From positions 1 through 12,334 of the forward strand of contig CANRKN010000060.1 of assembly GCA_947631215.1 (NCBI GenBank): 12,334 nt of DNA, given 5' to 3'. Source of the DNA: an uncultured Oscillospiraceae bacterium. GTDB taxonomy: Bacteria; Bacillota_A; Clostridia; Oscillospirales; Oscillospiraceae. Of the stretch, positions 5,396 to 12,069 are shown piece by piece. A program made the translations under genes and the position numbers. The first letter of the stretch is position 1; each line of letters starts with the position of its first letter. The notes under the pieces are model-generated. The model saw nothing but the letters and a program-made list of their open reading frames with translations, did not search any database and was not told the origin of the DNA.

Positions 5396-7408
5396 ATGAT
5401 GATTTTCAAAACTGGAAAGGTTGATTCCCGGGAAAGAGATACCGTTCGTACCATCGATTGTGAAGTGAACGGGGTAAAAATCGCAACCATTGATGAGGAG
5501 ACTCCATCAGGATGGGACAGAGATCGCTACCCACATAATGTATTTCGTTTGCGAGTGGTAGACATGGAAAGAAGTAGTAGCTCCCGCCGTATGAGTAAGT
5601 GGTCCTTTACTAGTCATGGTTCATATGCCACGCTATTGCAGGCAAAAAGAGCCGCAGAACAATGGTATGATGAAAACCAAGCGTCTTTCAGGCGTCATAC
5701 CAAGGCACCTGCGCGTCTGCTACCTGCGGAACCCAATAGCTCATTCTATCCTACGCCGTCAAGAATGGCGGGTATGATGCTAAGTAGAATTGACTGGAAA
5801 CGAGTTACAACTATCCTTGAACCCTCTGCAGGTAAAGGAAATCTGGTCGACGCTATTATCAGCGCCTTGGAAGACAATGACCCCGACAGGTTGTATTATG
5901 GTCATAGAATCCGCAAAGGCCTCCACATGAGCGGCAGGTTATCCCGGTCAAAGGATATTGATGTAATCGAAATCGATGAGAACCTGCAACAGCTGCTGAT
6001 AGGAAAGAGGCTCAATTTGGTCCATGACGACTTTTTGACGTATTCGACCCGGAAAAATTATGACCTTATCATTATGAACCCACCATTTGATGAAGGAGAC
6101 AAGCATCTGTTGAAAGCTATTTCCATGATGGAAGATACAGGAGGACAAATCGTATGCCTTCTCAATGCAGAAACGATCCGTAACCAGTGTACGAACGGGC
6201 GCTATCTGCTCGGGCAGCGGCTGAAGGAATTTGATGCGCGAATCGAGTTTTATTCGAATGCGTTCCTTCACGCTGAGCGGAAAACAGATGTTGAGGTCGC
6301 TCTGGTAACGCTGGATATACCCTCAAAGCCATTTGAATCTCATATTTGGGATGCGTTGAAGAAGGCGGGACAGAAAAAGTATGAAAAAGAAGAGCCGACA
6401 GCCATCGTTTCAGGTGATTGGGTAGAGCAGATGGTGGCCCAGTATGACATGGAGGTGGACGCGGGTGTAGCGCTCATCAAAGAGTACGGTGCATTAGTCC
6501 CATATATTGTTCCTGATAATAGTGATGGAAACATAGAGAGGCCTGCGCTGATTCGGATATCCGTCGGTAGTGAGAGTGATATTTCTAAAGTTGACTCAGG
6601 AACGATCAACGAGTATCTGCGGTGTGTACGTAATAAATACTGGAGGATGCTTCTGGACAGGCAAGAGATCAACGGGAAGATGACATCTAAAATCAGTGAG
6701 CAGTATTATGCGAAATTGGATACATTAGGTACCTATGACTTTACCCTGTTCAACATACGCCGATTCATAATAGAGCTCAGCGCCCAATTGAACCAAGGGG
6801 TGGTCGATTCGATTCATTCGCTGTTTCACGAGCTTAGTGAAAAACACTCATGGTATCCGGAGAGTGAGAAGAATATCCATTATTACAACGGTTGGCGGAC
6901 AAATGAGGCTCATAAGGTGGGAATGAAGGCAATCATCCCTGTGAACGGCTATGATACACATTACAGAGGGTGGAAAGAGACAAAGGAACTGGATGTTTAC
7001 CGCATCAACTCAGGCATTCGCGATCTGGAAAAGGCACTGACTTATCTGGACGGTGGTAAATTTGGTATCTGTCATATTGATGTTAGCAGTGCTGTAGAAC
7101 ATGCGAAGAATATGGGGAAGACAACGGTTTCGTTCACATACTTCGCTGCTACGTTCTACAAAAAAGGCACATGTCACATCAAGTTTTATCCGGAGGCAAA
7201 GCCGTTGATCGATCGTATGAATATCATGATCGGGAGGGAAAAAGCTTGGCTGCCTCCTTGTTACGGGAAAGTATCTTATGAAGCTATGGATGAGGAGTCC
7301 CGAGCGGTTGTGGATAGCTTTCAGACAAAAAAAGAGTACGACGAAATATGTGCAGAACCAGATTACTACTTGTCTGGTACAGCGGGATTTCCGTCTTTGA
7401 CGGCATGA
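5396..7408 (+). CDS. N6-adenine-type DNA methyltransferase with DUF4942-like C-terminal domain
   Basis: This 670-aa protein is predicted to transfer a methyl group from S-adenosylmethionine to adenine in DNA. A roughly 130-residue N-terminal region without clear motifs precedes the catalytic core: SAM-binding motif I ILEPSAGKGN (140-149), an acidic IEIDEN motif II-like segment, and catalytic motif IV NPPF at 228-231. The order I then IV fits gamma-type or similar N6A enzymes. The C-terminal part, from about residue 370, contains FIIELS, NIHYYNGWRTN (from about 493), KAIIPVNGYD and a KKGTCHIKFYP segment, which match my memory of DUF4942, a domain fused to methyltransferases in mobile elements. 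ATG occurs at both 5396 and 5399; AAAGGA (5385-5390) spaces better to the second. No restriction enzyme is adjacent, so it is probably an orphan used for self-protection or regulation. Enzyme class is secure; sequence specificity is unknown. Confidence 0.88.
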   Translation: MMIFKTGKVDSRERDTVRTIDCEVNGVKIATIDEETPSGWDRDRYPHNVFRLRVVDMERSSSSRRMSKWSFTSHGSYATLLQAKRAAEQWYDENQASFRRHTKAPARLLPAEPNSSFYPTPSRMAGMMLSRIDWKRVTTILEPSAGKGNLVDAIISALEDNDPDRLYYGHRIRKGLHMSGRLSRSKDIDVIEIDENLQQLLIGKRLNLVHDDFLTYSTRKNYDLIIMNPPFDEGDKHLLKAISMMEDTGGQIVCLLNAETIRNQCTNGRYLLGQRLKEFDARIEFYSNAFLHAERKTDVEVALVTLDIPSKPFESHIWDALKKAGQKKYEKEEPTAIVSGDWVEQMVAQYDMEVDAGVALIKEYGALVPYIVPDNSDGNIERPALIRISVGSESDISKVDSGTINEYLRCVRNKYWRMLLDRQEINGKMTSKISEQYYAKLDTLGTYDFTLFNIRRFIIELSAQLNQGVVDSIHSLFHELSEKHSWYPESEKNIHYYNGWRTNEAHKVGMKAIIPVNGYDTHYRGWKETKELDVYRINSGIRDLEKALTYLDGGKFGICHIDVSSAVEHAKNMGKTTVSFTYFAATFYKKGTCHIKFYPEAKPLIDRMNIMIGREKAWLPPCYGKVSYEAMDEESRAVVDSFQTKKEYDEICAEPDYYLSGTAGFPSLTA

Positions 7409-7485
7409 TTATAATGGCAGAAGACCAATCAGGAGCATAAGAAAAGGTTATAAATAGCACGGGTTTATGAAACGGAGGTTTGCAA

Positions 7486-8382
7486 ATGCAGAGCATTGTA
7501 TCTTATCCTAACCGAGGTGTTGGGGGAAAAAGTAGTTATCGGGGGAATTGCAGTCCCCGGCTGATCAACGACCTGATCGATCAGTTCAGTATTAAGGACA
7601 TTTCCGACTACATGTGCGGTTCTGGAACTACAGAGGATGTGGCCCGGCAGCGCGGCATCACCAGCCATTGTTACGACCTGAACCGTGGGTTCGATTTGCT
7701 GACGATGGATATCCCTGAGCGCAACCAGTTCATCTTTTGGCATCCGCCTTATGGAGACATGGTCGTATATGCCGGTTCCCAGTATTCTGCTGAGGAGATC
7801 AAAAAGAAGTACGGCATAGACGCGCTGAGGTCGGACCTTTCCCACATGAAAGACTGGGGGAGGTTTGTCGAGGCGATGAATTATTGCATGATAAAGCAGT
7901 ACGCCAGCTTGGAGCCCGGCGGCCGGATCGCGGTGCTTATGGGTGATATGAAGAGAAAAGGAAAGCTCTATTCTATGCTGTGCGACATCGTGAAGCCTGG
8001 GACGATGGAGAACATAGTCATAAAGGCCCAGCATAACTGCTGGAGCGATACGAGGACATACAGCGGACGATTCATACCCATTATCCATGAGTATCTGCTC
8101 ATATGCCGAAAGGATGAGCCGCTGCTCGTCCCACTTCGGATGACTGTTTCCACGCAGTCCGATATCAGGGATCTAAAGGCGCCTACATGGAAGGATGTCC
8201 TGGTTTCTGTTTTGAGGACCATGCATGGGCCGGCTACGCTTAACGATCTATACCACGCTGTAGAAGGACACAAAAAGGCGGAGAATTCGAAGTTCTGGAG
8301 GGAAAAGGTAAGGCAGACGCTGTATGTGTACCCCAATGTGTTCAGTTCCGATAAGTGTGGTGCATGGAAACTCGCTGCATAA
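7486..8382 (+). CDS. SAM-dependent DNA methyltransferase with HPPY motif and possible winged-helix tail
   Basis: The start is set at ATG 7486, 7 nt after GGAGG (7474-7478); a TTG two codons earlier is less likely. The 298-aa protein has motif I DYMCGSGTT (residues 41-49) and, at 86-89, HPPY in place of the usual DPPY/NPPY catalytic tetrapeptide, in the context FIFWHPPYGDMVVY. Further on, LEPGGRIAVLMGDMKRKGKLY resembles the late strands of a class I methyltransferase fold. A His at the first position also occurs, to my recollection, in a subfamily of mobile-element methylases, so it need not mean inactivity. The last 65 residues (TWKDVLVSVLRTMHGPATLNDLYHA and onward) look like a HARE-HTH or winged-helix DNA-binding domain. 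It follows the NPPF methyltransferase by 77 bp, and no nuclease is nearby. The base methylated (adenine N6 or cytosine N4) cannot be decided. Confidence 0.83.
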   Translation: MQSIVSYPNRGVGGKSSYRGNCSPRLINDLIDQFSIKDISDYMCGSGTTEDVARQRGITSHCYDLNRGFDLLTMDIPERNQFIFWHPPYGDMVVYAGSQYSAEEIKKKYGIDALRSDLSHMKDWGRFVEAMNYCMIKQYASLEPGGRIAVLMGDMKRKGKLYSMLCDIVKPGTMENIVIKAQHNCWSDTRTYSGRFIPIIHEYLLICRKDEPLLVPLRMTVSTQSDIRDLKAPTWKDVLVSVLRTMHGPATLNDLYHAVEGHKKAENSKFWREKVRQTLYVYPNVFSSDKCGAWKLAA

Positions 8383-8407
8383 CAGGACTCTTGCATGAGT
8401 TCGGGAT

Positions 8408-8563
8408 ATGGCGCTAAGCACCCAACCCGGCAATTCAGCCAGTAGGTATCTGTACGGCAAGAGACCGTCTCATTTCTGGATTGACGCGAGAGGCAAACTC
8501 TGGTATAATTATAATATAGAGTTTCTTGTTCAGTGTATCACTGAGCACAGTATATCAGAGTGA
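8408..8563 (+). CDS. Putative 51-aa peptide reading through the copy 2 promoter
   Basis: An ATG at 8408 opens a 51-codon frame to TGA at 8561-8563, ending 2 nt before the terminator stem. No convincing ribosome binding site precedes it, which lowers confidence. Its second half (FWIDARGKLWYNYN, then EFLVQCITEHSISE) matches the frame of copy 1, where a TAG replaces the GAG codon before FLVQ. The N-terminal half (MALSTQPGNSASRYLYGKRP) is unrelated to that of the 26-aa peptide. A near-consensus promoter lies inside the frame, so the shared residues may simply follow from conserved promoter and RNA sequence. Treat it as a possible micro-protein. Confidence 0.3.
   Translation: MALSTQPGNSASRYLYGKRPSHFWIDARGKLWYNYNIEFLVQCITEHSISE
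8481..8509 (+). promoter_or_regulatory. Near-consensus sigma-A promoter, copy 2
   Basis: TTGACG (8481-8486), a 17-nt spacer ending in TGG, and TATAAT (8504-8509) repeat the arrangement of copy 1. The predicted start is near 8516. Confidence 0.85.
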
Positions 8564-8601
8564 CGAAGTGCCATTTGCAGCAATGCAGATGGCACTTTTT
8601 T
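8516..8601 (+). ncRNA. Candidate small structured RNA of about 86 nt, copy 2
   Basis: This equivalent of the copy 1 RNA has a stronger first hairpin: TGTTCAGTG (8527-8535) pairs over 9 bp with CACTGAGCA (8539-8547) around a TAT loop. The three differences from copy 1 in this region turn a wobble into a T-A pair, create a G-C pair from an A-A mismatch, and change one loop base; they also change two amino acids in the overlapping frame. Linker and terminator are identical to copy 1. Expression is not shown. It could also be a leader controlling the genes from 8707 onward. Confidence 0.5.
8566..8601 (+). terminator. Strong intrinsic terminator with GCAA tetraloop, copy 2
   Basis: The 14-bp stem AAGTGCCATTTGCA (8566-8579) with TGCAGATGGCACTT (8584-8597), the loop GCAA (8580-8583) and the T-run 8596-8601 are identical to copy 1. 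Confidence 0.9.
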
Positions 8602-8623
8602 GTTTCTTGGCAAAAAATGCAAC

Positions 8624-8655
8624 AAGACGGCAGTCCTTCGGGATCGCCGTCTTTT
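8624..8655 (+). terminator. Second tandem intrinsic terminator with a C(TTCG)G loop, copy 2
   Basis: AAGACGGC (8624-8631) pairs with GCCGTCTT (8646-8653). The inner stem GTCC/GGAT closes on TTCG (8637-8640), giving the very stable C(UUCG)G tetraloop. In copy 1 the loop is TTCT and one inner pair is T:G instead of T:A, so the inner helix is kept despite the changes. The T-run is short (8652-8655). Confidence 0.75.
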
Positions 8656-8706
8656 GATATAGATGTAAAGAACAGTCGAGATGAAATAAGAATGGAGGCA
8701 ACTCAA

Positions 8707-8799
8707 ATGGCAACCAAGACCATCCATGCAAGTCAGAAGAGAAAGAGAGGCAGTAATGAAGGCCATCAAACAGAGGGGACGGTGACATGGCAGACCTGA
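8707..8799 (+). CDS. Putative 30-aa basic leader peptide overlapping the next gene
   Basis: The ATG at 8707 is placed 8 nt after GGAGG (8694-8698), a strong ribosome binding site with no other start to serve. The peptide is basic and polar (MATKTIHASQKRKRGSNEGH and ten more residues) and ends at a TGA inside the next gene, overlapping its first 13 nt in another frame. This arrangement would allow translational coupling, with ribosomes ending the short frame beside the GAGGGG of the 170-aa gene. It is also the first frame after the copy 2 terminators. No function is recognised, and composition alone cannot prove it is translated. Confidence 0.45.
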   Translation: MATKTIHASQKRKRGSNEGHQTEGTVTWQT

Positions 8800-9299
8800 T
8801 CACAGTCCAGGAAGTGCTTGATCACTTCGAGCAGAACATGTCAACAAAGGCCCGCCTGGCGCGTATTGAGGCGAAGGCTCTCAAAAAGGACATAGAAACC
8901 GCGCAGGCGCTGATAAACGACGCCGTGGAGCGGTACAGGAAGAAGAAACTCCGGGTCAGAAACAAGGTGAGCGCAAAATCATCCGACCCCTTTAAAGCCC
9001 TGGACGAGTACAGTAGCTGCGAAGAGATCCGCGATGCCTACGGATGGGGATTCATAACCCAAAGGAAAATGGACCGGCTCTTGGAGTTGTGGGAACTCCG
9101 GGAGCAGTCGAAAGATTCGACCATTTTTACCGACCGGGTGATCGAAATGCTGGAGGCGGCTCGCATGGGCATCTTCTCCAAGTACGGCGGCCCGGTACGC
9201 GAGTATCAGCAGAAGGAAAAGCTGATGTTCCAAGAGGCAAAGCGGATCGCGGAAGAGAATTTCAACCGAAATAACCACGCCGATGAGGGTGGACAATGA
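8787..9299 (+). CDS. Uncharacterised charged, helical protein (170 aa)
   Basis: I do not recognise the family. The ATG at 8787 follows GAGGGG (8773-8778) by 8 nt. The first 60 residues are rich in Lys, Arg, Ala and Glu and look like a long helix or coiled coil (RIEAKALKKDIETAQALIND). A basic run follows (ERYRKKKLRVRNKV). The rest is mostly helical, with KALDEYSSCEEIRDAYGWGFITQRKMDRLLELWELRE. No catalytic or metal-binding motif is visible, and no membrane segment. The position at the head of the recombination genes (DUF932-like protein, YqaJ nuclease, RecD2-like helicase) makes an accessory role in phage or plasmid DNA metabolism plausible, but that is inference from context. Confidence 0.75.
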   Translation: MADLITVQEVLDHFEQNMSTKARLARIEAKALKKDIETAQALINDAVERYRKKKLRVRNKVSAKSSDPFKALDEYSSCEEIRDAYGWGFITQRKMDRLLELWELREQSKDSTIFTDRVIEMLEAARMGIFSKYGGPVREYQQKEKLMFQEAKRIAEENFNRNNHADEGGQ

Positions 9300-9347
9300 A
9301 AGATTACAAAATTGATAAAACATGCAGATAGAGAAAGGAGAAAAAAC

Positions 9348-10490
9348 ATGAACAACACATGTCTGGACAGCTATAGCACTACATTCAGCGACCGACAGGC
9401 CATGCAGAGCTACCACGAGGGACTGACGAAAGAAAGCAGATGGCAGCACTGCAAAGTGAACGAGCTGCATGTGGAGCCGCTGGACGAGGCATCCCCGCTC
9501 TACTTCGCTCCCGAGGCGTTTGCCTCGGGGACCAGTACCGATGCAGTCGAGGATACCGCGAAGAACCTCGGCCTGGCGATCCTGGTCAACGGCGGATTGT
9601 ATCCCGTCCGAACGACGGCATACAAAAGCCTCCTTGACCGAGCAAAGATCAGTGGGAACGCCCTGACGAAGCTCAAGCGGCCGGTGCTGGCGGAGGTGCT
9701 GAACGAATGCCTCAATATCTATTCCAGTGAGGCCCTGGTGCTCATTCGGGACGAGAAGGTGTCTGCCGTTCATTCGGGGGATATGACGGATTATTCCGTG
9801 CTTCCAATCGATGAATTGCTGGACATCCTCGGAAGGAAGCTCGACGAGCGCTTTCCTGGAAACATCTTTGAGAGGGGGTATACAGACCACTCTCTCACCA
9901 GCGCGTCGTGGCGGATGCCGGCGCAGAAGGAAGATCTCCTGGGGACCTACGCGGCCCTTCTGAAGGCCCAGGGAAAAACCAAGACGGCAGATAAGCTCGT
10001 TCCTGGCGTCCGGTTCACCACGTCAGACACCGGTGTGTCTTCCGCAAAGGTGTCGGCGATGCTCGTGGGGGGCCAGTATCCGATTCATATCGGCAGCTGC
10101 ATCGCGATAGACCACCGGCATCAGACCAAGGTGGCCGACTTTGATGCCGCGCTGGATCAGCTGTTTGCCCAGTTCACCACCAGCGTGGAGAATCTGCAGG
10201 CGCTGCTGGAGATCGAACTGGACTATCCGGTAAACGCCATGACCCGCGTATGCAAAAAGCTGAGTATGCCCAAAAAGGCAGCCGTCGAAGCGATCTCTAT
10301 GTATGAGATGGCCAATGGCGGCGGACGGGCGACAGCTCATGACGTATTCATGGCGATGCAGGAGATCCCGTTCATCATGAAGACGGACGGAGCCCCGGAG
10401 AGCAAGCTGATCACCCTTCAGGAGACCATGGCCCGTGCTCTTACGCTCAAGTGGAGCGACTACGACCTCGCGAAGGCGGTGGAGTACTGA
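9348..10490 (+). CDS. Possible DUF932-like phage/plasmid protein (380 aa)
   Basis: The start is set at ATG 9348, 7 nt after AAAGGAG (9334-9340); a TTG at 9312 is in frame but lacks such a site. The protein has no enzyme motif I can name. An early segment NLGLAILVNGGLYPVRTTAYKS and a later one PGVRFTTSDTGVSSAKVSAMLVGGQYPIHIG recall the layout of DUF932 proteins, found in phages and plasmids and of unclear function, in which a Gly-rich strand segment precedes a conserved DTG or NSD-G region. The match is from memory and tentative. The C-terminal third looks helical. The stop codon overlaps the next ATG by one base (TGATG), so it is translationally coupled to the YqaJ exonuclease, suggesting they work together. 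It occupies a place where a single-strand annealing protein often stands, but no RecT or Red-beta resemblance is visible. Confidence 0.72.
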   Translation: MNNTCLDSYSTTFSDRQAMQSYHEGLTKESRWQHCKVNELHVEPLDEASPLYFAPEAFASGTSTDAVEDTAKNLGLAILVNGGLYPVRTTAYKSLLDRAKISGNALTKLKRPVLAEVLNECLNIYSSEALVLIRDEKVSAVHSGDMTDYSVLPIDELLDILGRKLDERFPGNIFERGYTDHSLTSASWRMPAQKEDLLGTYAALLKAQGKTKTADKLVPGVRFTTSDTGVSSAKVSAMLVGGQYPIHIGSCIAIDHRHQTKVADFDAALDQLFAQFTTSVENLQALLEIELDYPVNAMTRVCKKLSMPKKAAVEAISMYEMANGGGRATAHDVFMAMQEIPFIMKTDGAPESKLITLQETMARALTLKWSDYDLAKAVEY

Positions 10491-11527
10491 TGTCAGCGCC
10501 CATCATTCTCTGCGATACCGCAGGCATGACCAATGAACGCTGGCTGGAGTGCCGCGCTCACGGTCCGAAGGGCGATATCGAGTACACTGTCGGCGGGAGT
10601 GATGTCGCCGTGATCTTTGGTGTGTCCCCCTGGACAACACCGCTAGAGCTCTGGATGATCAAGAAGGGCAGAGCAAAGCCGGCACCGAAGGCAAATGCCG
10701 GGCAGCTGGAGATGGGCCATCTTCTTGAGCCCATTGCCGCTCATTGGTATCAGTCGATCACGGGGAACACGGTCACCGATGACACTTATTTGTACCAGCA
10801 CGCAGATCATCCATATGCGCTTGCGAACTTTGACCGCCGGTTCATCCGAAAGGCGGACGGCGAGCCGGGGATACTGGAGTGCAAGAGCTGCAGTTTCCAC
10901 AAGGCGGGCGAATGGGCCGATGAGGCGTATCCTCTGTATTATGAGCTTCAACTTCGGTACTATCTCGCGGTCGCAGACGTAAACATCGGCGCCTTTTCGG
11001 CGCTTTGGGGAAACAACCCGGATGTCGATTTTGCCTGTCCCTCCCTGGAGCGGGACCCGGTAAAGGAGGACATGATCTTCGAACGGCTGGATGAATGGAT
11101 CTGGAGCCTGAAGAACGATAAACCTCCTACGATGTCAGGGGTCAAGCCGGCGATGGCGCTGGAATCACTCGCGAAGATCTACGGTGCGAGCAAACCGACC
11201 CTTCCCACAGTGGAATTGCCCAAGAAATATGAAAAGAACCTGCGCAGGCTAATTGCCCTGCAAGGGGAAGTCGCGGAACACAGCGCAGAACTCAAAAGAT
11301 TGAACGAGGAGGTGCAGGCACAGTCCGTGCGGATCGCGGAGCTGATGAAGGATCACGAGCATGGCGTTCTCGAAACGACCAAAGACCGTATCCTTATCGA
11401 CTTCGTTACAAGAACAAGCAAGAGACCCGACTCAAAGCGGCTCAAAAAGGAGTACCCCATGATTTACGATGAGGTCCTGAAGGTGAGTGAGAGCAGGACC
11501 TTAAAGGTCTCCGTTGAGTCTGCCTAG
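10490..11527 (+). CDS. YqaJ/lambda-exonuclease family recombination nuclease
   Basis: The start is ATG 10490, overlapping the previous stop by one base, with GGAG 5 nt upstream; an in-frame start at 10451 would lie inside the previous gene. The 345-aa protein shows the YqaJ viral-recombinase fold of the PD-(D/E)xK nucleases: GGSDVAVIFGVSPW (35 onward), TPLELW, MGHLLEPIAAHWY, NFDRRF with D115, the core E130-x-K132 in ILECKS, and Q154 in ELQLRYY. These enzymes digest one strand of duplex DNA ends to leave single strands for annealing or strand exchange. Residues from about 245 to 290 form a probable coiled coil, and the C-terminus (RPDSKRLKKEYP) matches the usual tail of this family. Length and motif order are normal, and all expected catalytic residues are present. 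A RecT-type partner is normally nearby but is not in this window. Confidence 0.93.
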   Translation: MSAPIILCDTAGMTNERWLECRAHGPKGDIEYTVGGSDVAVIFGVSPWTTPLELWMIKKGRAKPAPKANAGQLEMGHLLEPIAAHWYQSITGNTVTDDTYLYQHADHPYALANFDRRFIRKADGEPGILECKSCSFHKAGEWADEAYPLYYELQLRYYLAVADVNIGAFSALWGNNPDVDFACPSLERDPVKEDMIFERLDEWIWSLKNDKPPTMSGVKPAMALESLAKIYGASKPTLPTVELPKKYEKNLRRLIALQGEVAEHSAELKRLNEEVQAQSVRIAELMKDHEHGVLETTKDRILIDFVTRTSKRPDSKRLKKEYPMIYDEVLKVSESRTLKVSVESA

Positions 11528-11544
11528 CAGAAAAGGAGATAGAT

Positions 11545-12069
11545 ATGAGCAAAGGAAATAGCAATACATGGGAACATACGCTGGAGAAACAGTGCGTGAA
11601 CGGCTGGACCAAAGGGGCGAAAGCCTATGTGTGCTCGCCGCTCAGCGCAGATAACCGGGAACAGCTCCACGCCAACATTCGCACGGCGCGGGCATATATG
11701 TTTCTGGCCAACAGGGACCTGGGCTATGCCGCACGGGCGCCGCACGCTTATCTGCCGCTGCTGTTGAATGACAGTGTTCCGGTAGAGCGCGCCCTGGCCA
11801 TCGACTTTGGCCTTCGGCTCTTGGAGCAGAGCGAGATCCTGCTCGTATGCGGCAGCCGTATCAGCTGTGGCATGGAAGGAGAGATCCGCCATGCTGCAAA
11901 GCTGAAAATGAAGATACTTGCCTTTGACAAGGCCGTTTACCTTGGCGCTCGGCGGATCGTGGCAGACTGTGGAGGAGACAAATACCTTGTCCGACTGGAT
12001 GACCGATACCCGCAGTTCGTCAGGGAGTACCCGGATGGCATTACACCTGACAGCGGGGAGGTGGCGTGA
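11545..12069 (+). CDS. Nucleoside 2-deoxyribosyltransferase-like protein (DUF4406/DUF7768-like)
   Basis: The ATG at 11545 follows AAAAGGAG by 6 nt. After about 25 variable residues the 174-aa protein reads AYVCSPLSADNREQLHANI, then AYMFLANRDLGYAARAPHAY, LPLLLND, then RALAIDFGLRLLEQSEILLVCG, and ISCGMEGEIRHAAKLKMKI. This order (a PL/PLRG strand end, a helix with a cluster ending in APH, a DFGL-L region with ILLVCG, then GM-EI) is that of small Rossmann-like proteins related to nucleoside 2-deoxyribosyltransferases, common in phages. Members may handle nucleotides or NAD-like ligands, but most are untested. Whether the active-site Glu is represented by the E of GMEGEI is a guess. It sits between the YqaJ nuclease and the helicase and overlaps the latter's start codon by one base, so it is probably co-translated with them. 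Confidence 0.82.
   Translation: MSKGNSNTWEHTLEKQCVNGWTKGAKAYVCSPLSADNREQLHANIRTARAYMFLANRDLGYAARAPHAYLPLLLNDSVPVERALAIDFGLRLLEQSEILLVCGSRISCGMEGEIRHAAKLKMKILAFDKAVYLGARRIVADCGGDKYLVRLDDRYPQFVREYPDGITPDSGEVA

Larger units (their letters stand above)
8476..8655 (+). repeat. Promoter-hairpin-terminator cassette, copy 2
   Basis: This is the second copy of the roughly 180-bp cassette at 4223-4401. It is ungapped to about 8605, then has a small indel in the linker before the second hairpin. Positions 8541-8605 are identical to copy 1. It lies between the HPPY methyltransferase and the small ORF at 8707. Confidence 0.9.

Noticed and set aside
7397..7415. TTGACG followed by TATAAT at the end of the NPPF methyltransferase gene
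   Set aside because: The two boxes are only 7 nt apart, far from the 16-18 nt needed, and TTGACG lies inside the coding sequence. No better -35 box precedes the TATAAT.
4223..8655. The paired repeats as ends of an insertion sequence or transposon, or as a CRISPR array
   Set aside because: The two copies are in direct, not inverted, orientation, no transposase lies between them, and there are only two widely spaced units with no spacer pattern. They could still recombine and delete the 4.25 kb between them.
9296..9331. 11-codon frame (ATG at 9296) overlapping the stop of the 170-aa gene
   Set aside because: It is too short, has no conserved feature, and its stop simply falls before the ribosome binding site of the next gene.
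8979..9890. Minus-strand open frame of 303 codons across 8979-9890
   Set aside because: It spans two well-supported + strand genes and their intergenic ribosome binding site, has no recognisable domain, and is a product of GC-rich third positions on the + strand.
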